DNA from: Phycisphaerae bacterium
Lineage (GTDB): Bacteria > Planctomycetota > Phycisphaerae > UBA1845
DNA: 6,048 nt
Direction: 5' to 3'
Assembly: GCA_028277545.1 (NCBI GenBank)
Contig: JANQGB010000385.1
Span: 1-6,048, forward strand
This document shows, piece after piece, positions 1 through 4,821 of the stretch. The notes beneath the pieces are model-generated. The model was not told the origin of the DNA. It saw only the letters and a program-made list of their open reading frames with translations, and ran no database searches. Within the stretch, counting starts at the first letter, position 1, and the number at the start of each line of letters is the position of its first letter. A program made the translations under genes and the position numbers.

Positions 1-389
1 TCGATCCGCGTCTCGATGGCGGTCACCGCCGCGTCGATCATGGCCATCTGCTTGGCGACCGCCTTGGCCCTGTCGTTGCGGCCGCGCGACCGGAAAAAAC
101 CAATCAGCTCCTCGTAGAACGCCTTCTGCGCCGCCAGCAGCGTCTGGCCGTCGAAGCAGTTTCGCACGTCGTCCTCGGTGACCTTGTGCGTGACGAACTG
201 GCCTTCGAGCATGGCGCAGAAGACTTCGCCCAGGAGCATCTCGTCGGTGCCCAGGCGCGTCAGCAGCGGCGGGTCGCCGGCCTCGGGTTGAAGCAGATCG
301 ACGTCCAGCTTGCCCTTGACCGCCATCGCGGTGCCGAGATTGAGCGTCAGCGTCCAGGTCCGACCGGCTGCATCGGTGAAGTTCTTCAT
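1..389 (-). CDS. Putative tail assembly chaperone, 3' end beyond left edge
   Basis: This reading frame has no stop before the window edge, leaving 129 complete codons visible. The protein starts MKNFTDAAGRTWTLTLNLGT, then has a compact acidic/helical middle (LLTRLGTDEMLLGEVFCAML, about residues 43-62) and a helical basic C-terminal part. ATG at 389-387 is preceded by GGAGGT at 402-397 with a 7-nt spacer, so the start is firm. The assignment comes mainly from position: it directly follows the tail tube gene, where lambda G-type chaperones lie before the tape measure gene. The protein is about the right size and the 'MK-F-D-GR-W-L-L' opening is common in such proteins. Chaperones of this type coat the tape measure during tail assembly in the cytoplasm. 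A U-UUU-UUC heptamer lies in frame at codons 97-99. It could instead be another small tail protein of unknown role; the coding call is sure, the function less so. Confidence 0.7.
   Translation of the reverse strand, partial: MKNFTDAAGRTWTLTLNLGTAMAVKGKLDVDLLQPEAGDPPLLTRLGTDEMLLGEVFCAMLEGQFVTHKVTEDDVRNCFDGQTLLAAQKAFYEELIGFFRSRGRNDRAKAVAKQMAMIDAAVTAIETRI
93..99 (-). other. Possible slippery heptamer T TTT TTC in the tail chaperone gene
   Basis: On the minus strand codons 97-99 read GGT TTT TTC, giving an in-frame X-XXY-YYZ type heptamer. This is the longest homopolymer inside an otherwise GC-rich gene. Siphophage chaperone genes often use -1 frameshifting to make a longer product. However, the zero frame continues for at least 30 sensible codons, while the -1 frame, although open to the edge, is Arg/Gly/Asp-rich and looks like a shadow frame. 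Function is therefore doubtful. Confidence 0.2.
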
Positions 390-402
390 TCAGGGCACCT
401 CC
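390..402 (-). repeat. Copy 1 of a 13-bp duplicated stop/ribosome-binding segment
   Basis: Plus-strand TCAGGGCACCTCC matches 470-482 (TCAGGCCACCTCC) at 12 of 13 bases, exactly 80 bp away. On the minus strand each copy contains a GGAGGTG ribosome binding site followed by a TGA stop and then a start codon. This copy serves the chaperone ATG at 389 with a 7-nt spacer. Shared selection for a ribosome binding site explains part, but perhaps not all, of the identity. Confidence 0.6.
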
Positions 403-470
403 GTGTGCTTCGTCCGGTTGACAGAATTGCGAATCACGAGCGGCGTTCGATGGCCCATGCCAAAAGACAT
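390..470 (-). CDS. Candidate 26-residue micro-ORF between tail tube and chaperone genes
   Basis: An ATG at 470-468 overlaps the tail tube stop codon by one base (TGATG). The frame encodes 26 residues, starting MSFGMGHRTPL and ending HTEVP, and its TGA (392-390) directly abuts the ATG of the chaperone gene. GGAGGT at 482-477 lies 6 nt upstream, inside the last tail tube codons, which is a strong ribosome binding site at a good distance. The ORF thus fills the only sizeable gap in this part of the operon exactly. I recognise no family or domain. It may encode a small protein, act as a translational bridge carrying ribosomes from the tail tube to the chaperone start, or be the remnant of a deleted gene. 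Such short ORFs also arise by chance, so confidence is limited. Confidence 0.35.
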   Translation of the reverse strand: MSFGMGHRTPLVIRNSVNRTKHTEVP

Positions 471-482
471 CAGGCCACCTCC
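470..482 (-). repeat. Copy 2 of the 13-bp duplicated stop/ribosome-binding segment
   Basis: This copy overlaps the last four codons of the tail tube gene (Glu-Val-Ala-stop). It provides GGAGGT six nt upstream of the ATG at 470. The other copy encodes Glu-Val-Pro-stop in the micro-ORF, so the two reading frames end in similar peptides. Confidence 0.6.
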
Positions 483-907
483 ACCCATTCCTCGAACTTC
501 GCCAGCTTGGCCGTCACGGAGACGGTGACGCCCTCTTCGAGCGGCTCGTTGCGGCTGAAGTTGGTGATGCTGAAGTCGCCCCTCGGCCCTTCGGTGCCGG
601 ATGCGGCCTTGTCGCCGGTAAGGACGGCCAGCGCGACCGTGGCCGAGGTCAGGAACGCGGTCTTGACCGCGTCGAACCCGGCGTCCCCCGGCTTCCAGAG
701 CATCTCGAACTCGGCGGTGCATTCGCGCAGCGTCGGCGCGGTCGCACGCCAGCCCTGGTTGGCACGGGTGGTCACGTCGGCTTCTCCCGCCTCGAGGTTG
801 AGCGTCACGTCCTTGACGTTGCTCATCTCGGTCAGGCTGGCCAGATCCGTGCCCGTCGGGCCCTGGTAGATTTTGGCGTTCATGCCAAGGATGAATTCTT
901 CAGCCAT
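470..907 (-). CDS. Phage major tail tube protein
   Basis: A 145-residue protein of the long-tailed phage tail tube family, whose rings stack into the inner tube through which DNA passes. The sequence shows an N-terminal strand region (MAEEFILGMNAKIY), the family-like stretch at residues 33-70 (DVTLNLEAGEADVTTRANQG, then W53, and TAEFEMLW at 64-71), and a C-terminal beta region at 111-138 (DFSITNFSRNEPLEEGVTVS). This pattern of an insertion-site 'VTLNLEAGEADVTTR' with a final 'D-SITNFSR-EPLEEGV' is typical of tail tube proteins in prophages of this kind. The start at 907 is supported by AAGGAGG at 921-915 with a 7-nt spacer. It lies 15 nt after the tail-completion gene and before the chaperone, the standard order. 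It is probably highly translated. The alternative, a minor tail protein, is unlikely given the context. Confidence 0.85.
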   Translation of the reverse strand: MAEEFILGMNAKIYQGPTGTDLASLTEMSNVKDVTLNLEAGEADVTTRANQGWRATAPTLRECTAEFEMLWKPGDAGFDAVKTAFLTSATVALAVLTGDKAASGTEGPRGDFSITNFSRNEPLEEGVTVSVTAKLAKFEEWVEVA

Positions 908-914
908 TGCGTAG

Positions 915-921
915 CCTCCTT
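915..921 (-). promoter_or_regulatory. Strong ribosome binding site of the tail tube gene
   Basis: AAGGAGG on the minus strand, 7 nt before the ATG at 907. It occupies nearly all of the 15-nt gap after the preceding stop codon. This is the longest Shine-Dalgarno match in the window, consistent with the tail tube being needed in many copies. Confidence 0.7.
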
Positions 922-922
922 G

Positions 923-1351
923 CTACTTGATGCCGCCCCGCCACAGGGCGGGCAGTTGCGGTTGTTCTTTCTCAAAGGCTGGTCCCATGAAGGGCCTCGC
1001 CCGCACTTTCGCCCGTCTGCGTTTGCCTCGCCGCTCGACCGTGCCCGTGCCGCCGTACTCCAACAGGTGCGGCGCTTCGCCGCGTTCCTTCTGACTCAAT
1101 CGTTCCGGGCCGATCACGACGCTGCGTTTCGCCGGGTCGTAGCCGAAGAAGATGAACTTCTTCAGCAGGCCCGTGTGACTGCTCGGCGGCGAGCCGGGTT
1201 CGCTGATCCGCTTGCGTTTGCGGATGCTGCTTCGCGCCGTCCTTCGCACGAACGCGCCGAACTTCGAAAGCACCCGCCGCGTAGTCGAGTCGAGCTTGCT
1301 ACGTACTGCCTTGGTGTCGAAGAACAGCTGTTTGATCTCGACGCGGATCAT
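923..1351 (-). CDS. HK97 gp10-like / tail completion protein
   Basis: A 142-residue basic protein. The N-terminal half (residues 1-50) is helical and rich in Arg/Lys. It is followed by the recognisable 'PGSPPSSHTGLLK' segment at 52-64, 'HLLEYGG' at 95-101 and 'ARPFMGPAFEKE' at 118-129. These three blocks (Pro-Gly-x-Pro-Pro with His-Thr-Gly-x-Leu; Tyr-Gly-Gly or Tyr-Gly-Thr; Arg-Pro-Phe-x-x-Pro-Ala) are characteristic of HK97 gp10 / Mu gpG-type proteins, which work in head-tail connection or tail completion. Its ATG overlaps the upstream stop as ATGA (1351-1348), indicating translational coupling; the local ribosome binding site (GGAG) is weak and far. The strongly basic loop RRGKRRRAKVRARP (107-120) may contact nucleic acid or an acidic partner (inference). 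In lambda-like order this gene usually comes before the tail terminator, whereas here it comes after. Confidence 0.8.
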   Translation of the reverse strand: MIRVEIKQLFFDTKAVRSKLDSTTRRVLSKFGAFVRRTARSSIRKRKRISEPGSPPSSHTGLLKKFIFFGYDPAKRSVVIGPERLSQKERGEAPHLLEYGGTGTVERRGKRRRAKVRARPFMGPAFEKEQPQLPALWRGGIK

Positions 1352-2442
1352 TCGGTCGGATACTCCGTAAATGCGGCTAACTCGCCAGCCGACACTTCTG
1401 TGAGTTGCTGTGTCCCGCCGGCAGTCGTCATTGCCGCATTGACCAGGTCGTTCATTAGATACAGGGCGTTTGCGCTGCCGCTGAAGACGCAGTCGCCGCT
1501 GATTGTCGTGCCCAAGAGAACGGGACGGTCGTCAAGGAGAATGAACAGCGGCTGCGAACTGTCGTACATCAGGACGTGGTTGTTCCACCTGGCCAGCGAC
1601 GGGCACAACGTCGGCGGCCTGCTGATGAGATACGACGTATTCCATGTGTAGGCATAGGCCGGATCGCCGCCGCCGTCGTTCTGATATGGGGTAGTTGGCG
1701 GACGGCCGAAGGCGGTGTCGAGATTCTGGAACTCCGCGAAAATCGCCTCGTGCGGTCCACAGTAGGCGCATTCCACGATGCTGTATTCGTTGTTCTGATT
1801 CTGCCTGTAGGCTGTGAACCACGGCGACGGCAGATACCGACGCCAGTCGGTCGGCAGCACTCGGGCCCAAGTGAACCCGGACGGCACGGCCGAACTGAGG
1901 TAGCCGACGCACAAGTCAGTTGACCCCGCCTGCACGAGCGCCGACAGCGTTCGGCCGACCAGCGTCCCGGCCGAATTGGCGAAGTAGAACGTCTTGGCGG
2001 TCGGCGGCCGAAAGTGATAGGAGAACAGGACGTGCTGGTCGCTGATGAGCACACCGGCTCGCCGACTGCTGGTCCCGCTGCCGCCCATATTGTCGTTCGT
2101 GACGGAGAAGGCGGAGAGATCGATCTTCTCCGAGGCCGCATAAGACGAGTAGTTGAGAAAGAAGGTTGGATTGACGGTCGCGGTCCCGCCGCCGACGTTC
2201 AAGGCAGTGAATGCTTTGCGAGCGTTCGCCGCCCACGGTTCGATCGGCACAGCCGTCGTCGCCACCGTCGCGCCAATGCGATTCAGGGCATCCCACTGGG
2301 TGTACTGCGCGAGGGAGCCGGCAGCCCACGTCCAAGTTACACCCGGCTGCATGTCGCCAGCGGTCGGCAGCGCCAGCCGCCCGTCCGCATTCAGGCCGGC
2401 GTATCCGCCCGGCCGGTTCCGCAATGGCAGTGTGTATCCCAT
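1348..2442 (-). CDS. Predicted trypsin-like serine protease-fold protein in tail module
   Basis: A 364-residue protein counted from the ATG at 2442. That ATG overlaps the upstream stop as TGATG; a GTG nine bases earlier would add three residues. The N-terminus (LRNRPGGYAGLNADGRLALP, about residues 7-26) resembles the 'PGG-AGL-A-G-' segments of tail fibre proteins. From about residue 125 it looks like a chymotrypsin-type fold. 'GVLISDQHVLFSYHF' supplies His143 in the place of the usual AAH histidine. 'STDLCVGYL' supplies Asp176. 'YDSSQPLFILLDDRPVLLG' (293-311) aligns with GDSGGP and supplies Ser295. The usual Gly before Asp-Ser is Tyr293 and the Gly after it is Ser296, so the oxyanion hole may be altered. 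The Asp-to-Ser spacing (119) exceeds that of trypsin (about 93), suggesting an insertion with an unusual CAYC motif (225-228). There is no signal peptide. Plausible roles are a virion-borne protease, or a structural protein with a protease fold. The fold call is motif-based and not verified by search. Confidence 0.65.
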   Translation of the reverse strand: MGYTLPLRNRPGGYAGLNADGRLALPTAGDMQPGVTWTWAAGSLAQYTQWDALNRIGATVATTAVPIEPWAANARKAFTALNVGGGTATVNPTFFLNYSSYAASEKIDLSAFSVTNDNMGGSGTSSRRAGVLISDQHVLFSYHFRPPTAKTFYFANSAGTLVGRTLSALVQAGSTDLCVGYLSSAVPSGFTWARVLPTDWRRYLPSPWFTAYRQNQNNEYSIVECAYCGPHEAIFAEFQNLDTAFGRPPTTPYQNDGGGDPAYAYTWNTSYLISRPPTLCPSLARWNNHVLMYDSSQPLFILLDDRPVLLGTTISGDCVFSGSANALYLMNDLVNAAMTTAGGTQQLTEVSAGELAAFTEYPTE

Positions 2443-2699
2443 CAGGCCCACGTGCCTTCGACGACGGTGACGACGTCACCCGGCGCGCCCTTGACCTGCA
2501 CGGCCGACAGGTCGATGCTTCGAAAGTCGTGCCATTGGCCGGGAATCCAGGGCACTTCGCCGCCGTCGTCGCCTCGGAAGATGACATCAGTCCCATTGCC
2601 GGGCGGCGTGGAGATGGTGACCGAGCCAACCAACTGTCGGTCAGCCAGCGGCTGATATTCCGCCGTCACGACGATCTTTCGCATGATGACGTTGTTCAT
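2442..2699 (-). CDS. Small beta-rich phage protein of unknown function
   Basis: An 85-residue protein that I cannot assign to a named family. It alternates short beta-like segments (RKIVVTAEYQPLADRQLVGS at 7-26, then VTIST) with a Gly/Asp-rich turn (FRGDDGGEVPWIPGQW, 41-56), and ends in a strand pair (VQVKGAPGDVVTVVEGTW, 67-84). 'PGDVVTVVEGTW' closing the protein and 'VPWIPGQWH' in the middle look like a compact beta-sandwich. That would suit a virion decoration or baseplate-accessory subunit, but this is inference. The start is uncertain: ATG at 2699 has a poor ribosome binding site and a second ATG five codons in (2684) is possible. Its TGA overlaps the ATG of the protease-like gene (TGATG). 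The two are therefore probably co-translated and may act together, sitting as a pair between the tail terminator and tail completion genes. Confidence 0.65.
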   Translation of the reverse strand: MNNVIMRKIVVTAEYQPLADRQLVGSVTISTPPGNGTDVIFRGDDGGEVPWIPGQWHDFRSIDLSAVQVKGAPGDVVTVVEGTWA

Positions 2700-2721
2700 G
2701 ATTCAGTCCCCGTTTTCAGCC

Positions 2722-3150
2722 CTACTTCATGGCCCGGTAGGTCACGGTCAGGACGCTCGTGAACGCGCGTTGCTCGGCCAGGTGGTCGGCGGCATAGATC
2801 GGCTCGTTGGCCGACTTGCCCCACACCGCATACGGAGTTGCCGCCAGCGGCCGACGCTTGAGGAACTCGCCGATTTCCTCGACCAGCCCGCACAGCTGCG
2901 CGACCTCGGTGTCCAGCGTCTTGCCGAGCTTCTTCTGGACGCCGATGTCGATCCGCACGTCGTGCTGGCAAACCGCCCGCGATGCGCCCTCGATCTCGAC
3001 CGAGGCGGGCACGACCGTGACCCGCAGGTCTTTCAGGTCCGCCAGTTCGTATTCCGGCAGCACGCGCCGCACCGGCGCGATTGGCTGGCTGAACGCGCCG
3101 CCCGCCAGCTCGGCCACGACCGCGTCTGCGATGTCGATTGCCAAAGCCAT
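2722..3150 (-). CDS. Probable phage tail terminator / minor tail protein
   Basis: A 142-residue protein starting MALAIDIADAVVAELAG. An N-terminal helix is followed by beta-rich segments (DLRVTVVPASVEIEG, then HDVRIDIGVQK), a long central helix (about 80-100) and a C-terminal strand (FTSVLTVTYRAMK). This helix-sheet layout, with an 'R-D-I-V-V' start to the sheet and 'F-SVL-VTY' at the end, is typical of lambda gpU-like tail terminators, which cap the finished tail tube and join it to the head. Its position just after the head-tail joining gene fits that role. ATG at 3150-3148 is chosen because GGAGG at 3160-3156 precedes it by 5 nt. A TTG at 3162 in the same frame would place that ribosome binding site inside the gene. 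The stop of the upstream small membrane gene lies one base before the ATG. A generic minor tail protein is the alternative. Confidence 0.6.
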   Translation of the reverse strand: MALAIDIADAVVAELAGGAFSQPIAPVRRVLPEYELADLKDLRVTVVPASVEIEGASRAVCQHDVRIDIGVQKKLGKTLDTEVAQLCGLVEEIGEFLKRRPLAATPYAVWGKSANEPIYAADHLAEQRAFTSVLTVTYRAMK

Positions 3151-3151
3151 A

Positions 3152-3388
3152 TCAGCCTCCAAATACCTGCTGCCAGACGGCGGTCATCGCGAGCGTCGCA
3201 GCGGCACCGACGATGATCCAGATGAGCTTGGCGCGGGATTTCTCCGAAGCTTCCAGCCGGTCCAGACGAAGCTGGATGCCCGGCTTGCCGTTGCCGCGAA
3301 TCGCCTCGTCGAGGCGGTCAAGCTTGGCGTGAATCGAGGCGAACTCGTCCTTGCACACCCGCTCGTACTGTCTGATGCATTCGCTCAT
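3152..3388 (-). CDS. Small coiled-coil protein with one C-terminal membrane segment
   Basis: A 78-residue protein starting MSECIRQYERVCKDEFASIH. Residues 10-50 have heptad-like Leu/Ile spacing (IHAKLDRLDEAI, then LRLDRLEA), indicating a coiled coil interrupted by a 'GNGKPGI' turn. Residues 54-75 (KLIWIIVGAAATLAMTAVWQ) form a single hydrophobic membrane helix with basic residues on its N-terminal side, so the coiled coil should lie in the cytoplasm. The layout is like that of XhlA-type or similar small phage membrane proteins, some of which assist holins; here it lies amid head-tail genes rather than in a lysis cassette. The start ATG overlaps the head-tail joining stop as ATGA (3388-3385), which supports this start over any longer form, since upstream sequence in this frame lies wholly within the joining gene. 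Its function is unproven. Confidence 0.75.
   Translation of the reverse strand: MSECIRQYERVCKDEFASIHAKLDRLDEAIRGNGKPGIQLRLDRLEASEKSRAKLIWIIVGAAATLAMTAVWQQVFGG
3156..3160 (-). promoter_or_regulatory. Ribosome binding site fixing the tail terminator start
   Basis: GGAGG on the minus strand ends 5 nt before the ATG at 3150. It overlaps the last codons of the small membrane protein gene. It decides for this ATG and against the upstream in-frame TTG at 3162. Confidence 0.6.
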
Positions 3389-3747
3389 GCCTGGCCCATG
3401 TCTTTGGTGTGAATCCGCATCGTGGTCCGGTACGGATCGCTCCAGCGCCAATGCCCCTGCCCCGACAGCGGCATCACCTCGTAGAGGCGTCCGTCGGCCA
3501 CGATCTGGTCGCCCGCTTCCGGTTCGTCGAACGTGGGCGACAGGTCGTCGGCCAGGATCAGGAAGTCGATTACCTGCGCCCCGACGCGGATCCCGTACTC
3601 GTCCTCGACCTCGTACTCGGTGCGGCCGAACGTGGCCTGCAGTTCCGCGTCCGCCCGACCAGCCCGGCGGTAGACCACCGGGCTGGTCATGTGGGCGGTG
3701 CGCTGCTGCTCCAGCCATTGGCCTCCTTGTCTCAACAGGTCACCCAC
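3385..3747 (-). CDS. Phage head-tail joining protein
   Basis: A 120-residue protein resembling the lambda gpFII / head-tail attachment group, small beta-barrel proteins that form a ring between the filled head and the tail. Seen in order: helical N-terminus (LLRQGGQWLEQQRTAHM); a first barrel strand with 'VVYRRAG' (24-30); 'ATFGRTEYEVEDEYG' (38-52); 'DFLILADDL' (61-69); 'EPEAGDQIV' (75-83); 'YEVMPLSGQGHWRWSDPYRT' (89-108); and the closing 'RIHTK' (111-115). The 'DFLI', 'P--GD-I' and 'W-WSD----RIHTK' blocks are typical of this type. The start is GTG at 3747: GAGG at 3759-3756 precedes it by 8 nt, and the 15-nt gap to the previous stop fits a compact operon. An internal ATG at residue 20 would cut off the helix and has no good ribosome binding site. 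Its stop overlaps the next gene's ATG. Confidence 0.8.
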   Translation of the reverse strand: MGDLLRQGGQWLEQQRTAHMTSPVVYRRAGRADAELQATFGRTEYEVEDEYGIRVGAQVIDFLILADDLSPTFDEPEAGDQIVADGRLYEVMPLSGQGHWRWSDPYRTTMRIHTKDMGQA

Positions 3748-3762
3748 GCCGCGATCCTCGGC

Positions 3763-4101
3763 TTACTGTTCCAGCCGCACACGGACGGTCTCGTCGTCGT
3801 CTCCGGCTGCGGCGACCGTCTTGCCGAGGTACTTGTTCGCCCCGGACTCGTCGTCGGTCTTGGCCACGCCGTCGGCCACGTCCCAGTAGACTTTCGCCCC
3901 AGCCGCGATGGCTTCGCCGACGCCGGCCGTCTTGGGCAGGTCGAACACGCCGGTCACGGCCAGCGCGCCGAGCGATCCCGAAGCGATGTCCAGTTTGGCG
4001 ATGCCGATCAGGTCGCCCTGGACGACCACGTCCCCGGCGCTCACGTCAGCGCCAGCGGTATGGTCGATGGTGTTGCCGTCATGAATGAATCGTGCTAGCA
4101 T
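3763..4101 (-). CDS. DUF2190-type capsid decoration protein
   Basis: A 112-residue small beta-rich protein matching the DUF2190 pattern: an N-terminal 'F-H-GNTIDHTAGADVSAGDVV' region (5-27); a Val-rich strand with 'GDLIGIAKLDIASG' (29-42); 'TGVFDLPK' (50-57); 'AGAKVYWD' (67-74); 'ANKYLGKTVAAA' (88-99); and a closing 'VRVRLEQ'. Proteins of this family lie next to major capsid genes and are thought to decorate or stabilise the capsid shell; older automatic labels call some of them recombinase-like, which is not supported. AAAGGGA about 6 nt before ATG 4101 can serve as a ribosome binding site. In most phages this gene follows the capsid gene directly. Here an opposite-strand gene of about 0.6 kb separates them, so it needs either read-through from the capsid gene or its own promoter. 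Confidence 0.85.
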   Translation of the reverse strand: MLARFIHDGNTIDHTAGADVSAGDVVVQGDLIGIAKLDIASGSLGALAVTGVFDLPKTAGVGEAIAAGAKVYWDVADGVAKTDDESGANKYLGKTVAAAGDDDETVRVRLEQ

Positions 4102-4148
4102 CGTTTGTCCCTTTCTTTATCACAGGCATGGTTCGAGAATGGGGCAGC

Positions 4149-4163
4149 GGCCTAATTCAGGCC
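4149..4163. repeat. Short perfect inverted repeat GGCCT-AATTC-AGGCC
   Basis: Two 5-bp arms (4149-4153 and 4159-4163) flank a 5-bp spacer in the gap between the divergently oriented decoration gene and the plus-strand gene. It lies 33 bp before the plus-strand start. It could be an operator half-site pair or chance; it has no T-run and so is not a terminator. Confidence 0.3.
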
Positions 4164-4195
4164 ATAACCCCGCACAGAGAGTTCAGGGATGTTCA

Positions 4196-4816
4196 ATGAA
4201 AAAGGTATTCGTAGTCCTCGCGATTCTCGTTGCTTCAGCTCTCACCAATTACGCGTTGGCCTTGCTTTCATCTCAGCATCAGCCTCTACGGCTGTATGAG
4301 GAAGAGCCCACCAATAACCAAGCGATGCTTAAGGCAGAGCTGATCCGCGAGTATCCAGCCGTTTCGAGTTCCGATATTGATGTCCTCGTCAAGGAATGCA
4401 CCACCGGGTGGGGGCGACGCGTGATCATCGCGAGGGGCTTTGATGATTCGCACTACGTCGCGGGGCCAGAAACCGACGCGGAATGGGTCCCGTACCAGTA
4501 TGGCGAAAACATAGTCGGCAGGCGGAATGCTGATTTCACGGGTATCCATGAGCCGCGAATGTACATTCCCATCATTCATACACGCGTTCTTTCCGGCTGG
4601 CCTTTCGCCTCTTTGTCTCACGACTTGATTTCAGATCAAGACCCGGCTGCAGTGCGAATTACGCTTGTACACACGAAGGCAGTGCCCTTCGTGCCGGTCT
4701 TTCCGGGTTTCGTATTCAATACGCTTCTTTACGCAATACTCCCGTTGAGTATCTGCGGCATTGTGTATCTTCGCCGGCGTCAACGGAGCCAGCTACTTGC
4801 CACTCAAGCCGCATGA
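4196..4816 (+). CDS. Moron-like two-membrane-segment protein of planctomycete type
   Basis: A 206-residue protein on the opposite strand to all phage genes. Residues 4-25 (VFVVLAILVASALTNYALAL) form a signal anchor after MKK. Residues 26-155 are an extracytoplasmic-type domain with 'SGWPFASL' (about 131-138). Residues 160-190 form a second membrane helix (PGFVFNTLLYAILPLSICGI) followed by VYLRRRQRSQ. The 'GWP' element plus 'PGF--N--LYA' before an Arg-rich tail recalls a lineage-expanded protein type in planctomycete genomes. Those proteins often end in a Cys-rich 'CGYDLRG' motif; here the tail stops before such a motif. No biochemical function is known to me. The start at 4196 is preferred to an in-frame ATG at 4085, which would put a hydrophilic leader before the signal anchor and overlap the decoration gene. 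The DNA is less GC-rich than its neighbours by eye. A host-derived cargo gene is likely; exclusion or envelope modification is speculation. Confidence 0.75.
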   Translation: MKKVFVVLAILVASALTNYALALLSSQHQPLRLYEEEPTNNQAMLKAELIREYPAVSSSDIDVLVKECTTGWGRRVIIARGFDDSHYVAGPETDAEWVPYQYGENIVGRRNADFTGIHEPRMYIPIIHTRVLSGWPFASLSHDLISDQDPAAVRITLVHTKAVPFVPVFPGFVFNTLLYAILPLSICGIVYLRRRQRSQLLATQAA

Positions 4817-4821
4817 AGTTC

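Noticed and set aside
186..869. Plus-strand open frame opposite the tail tube and chaperone genes
   Set aside because: It lies antisense to the tail tube, whose identity is clear, and shows no domain.
920..1651. Long plus-strand open frame opposite the gp10-like and protease-like genes
   Set aside because: It is a shadow of minus-strand genes in GC-rich DNA: no recognisable protein pattern, no ribosome binding site, and it conflicts with two well-supported genes.
1750..1775. CxxC motif (CAYC) in the protease-like protein as a zinc site
   Set aside because: Only a single Cys pair with no matching second pair or His pair nearby; it is insufficient to claim metal binding.
2443..2451. GTG start at 2451 for the protease-like protein
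   Set aside because: It adds only three residues, while the ATG at 2442 forms a TGATG overlap. It cannot be fully excluded because neither start has a strong ribosome binding site.
3151..3162. TTG start at 3162 for the tail terminator-like gene
   Set aside because: It would place the GGAGG ribosome binding site inside the coding sequence; the ATG at 3150 has ideal spacing from it.
3389..3718. N-terminal extension of the small membrane protein to a 188-residue form
   Set aside because: The extra residues are an Arg/Gly-rich out-of-frame reading of the head-tail joining gene; the ATGA overlap at 3388 gives a natural start.
3351..4098. Overlapping plus-strand open frames of about 230-245 codons opposite the joining and decoration genes
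   Set aside because: One is extremely Arg/Pro-rich, the usual signature of an antisense frame, and both cover confidently identified head genes.
4085..4195. Upstream in-frame ATG at 4085 for the plus-strand gene
   Set aside because: It would put 37 mostly polar residues before an evident signal anchor and overlap the decoration gene's start.
4102..4195. Promoter-like words (GATAAA on the minus strand, CATAAC on the plus strand)
   Set aside because: No matching -35 element lies at the right distance and planctomycete promoters are poorly modelled by these words.
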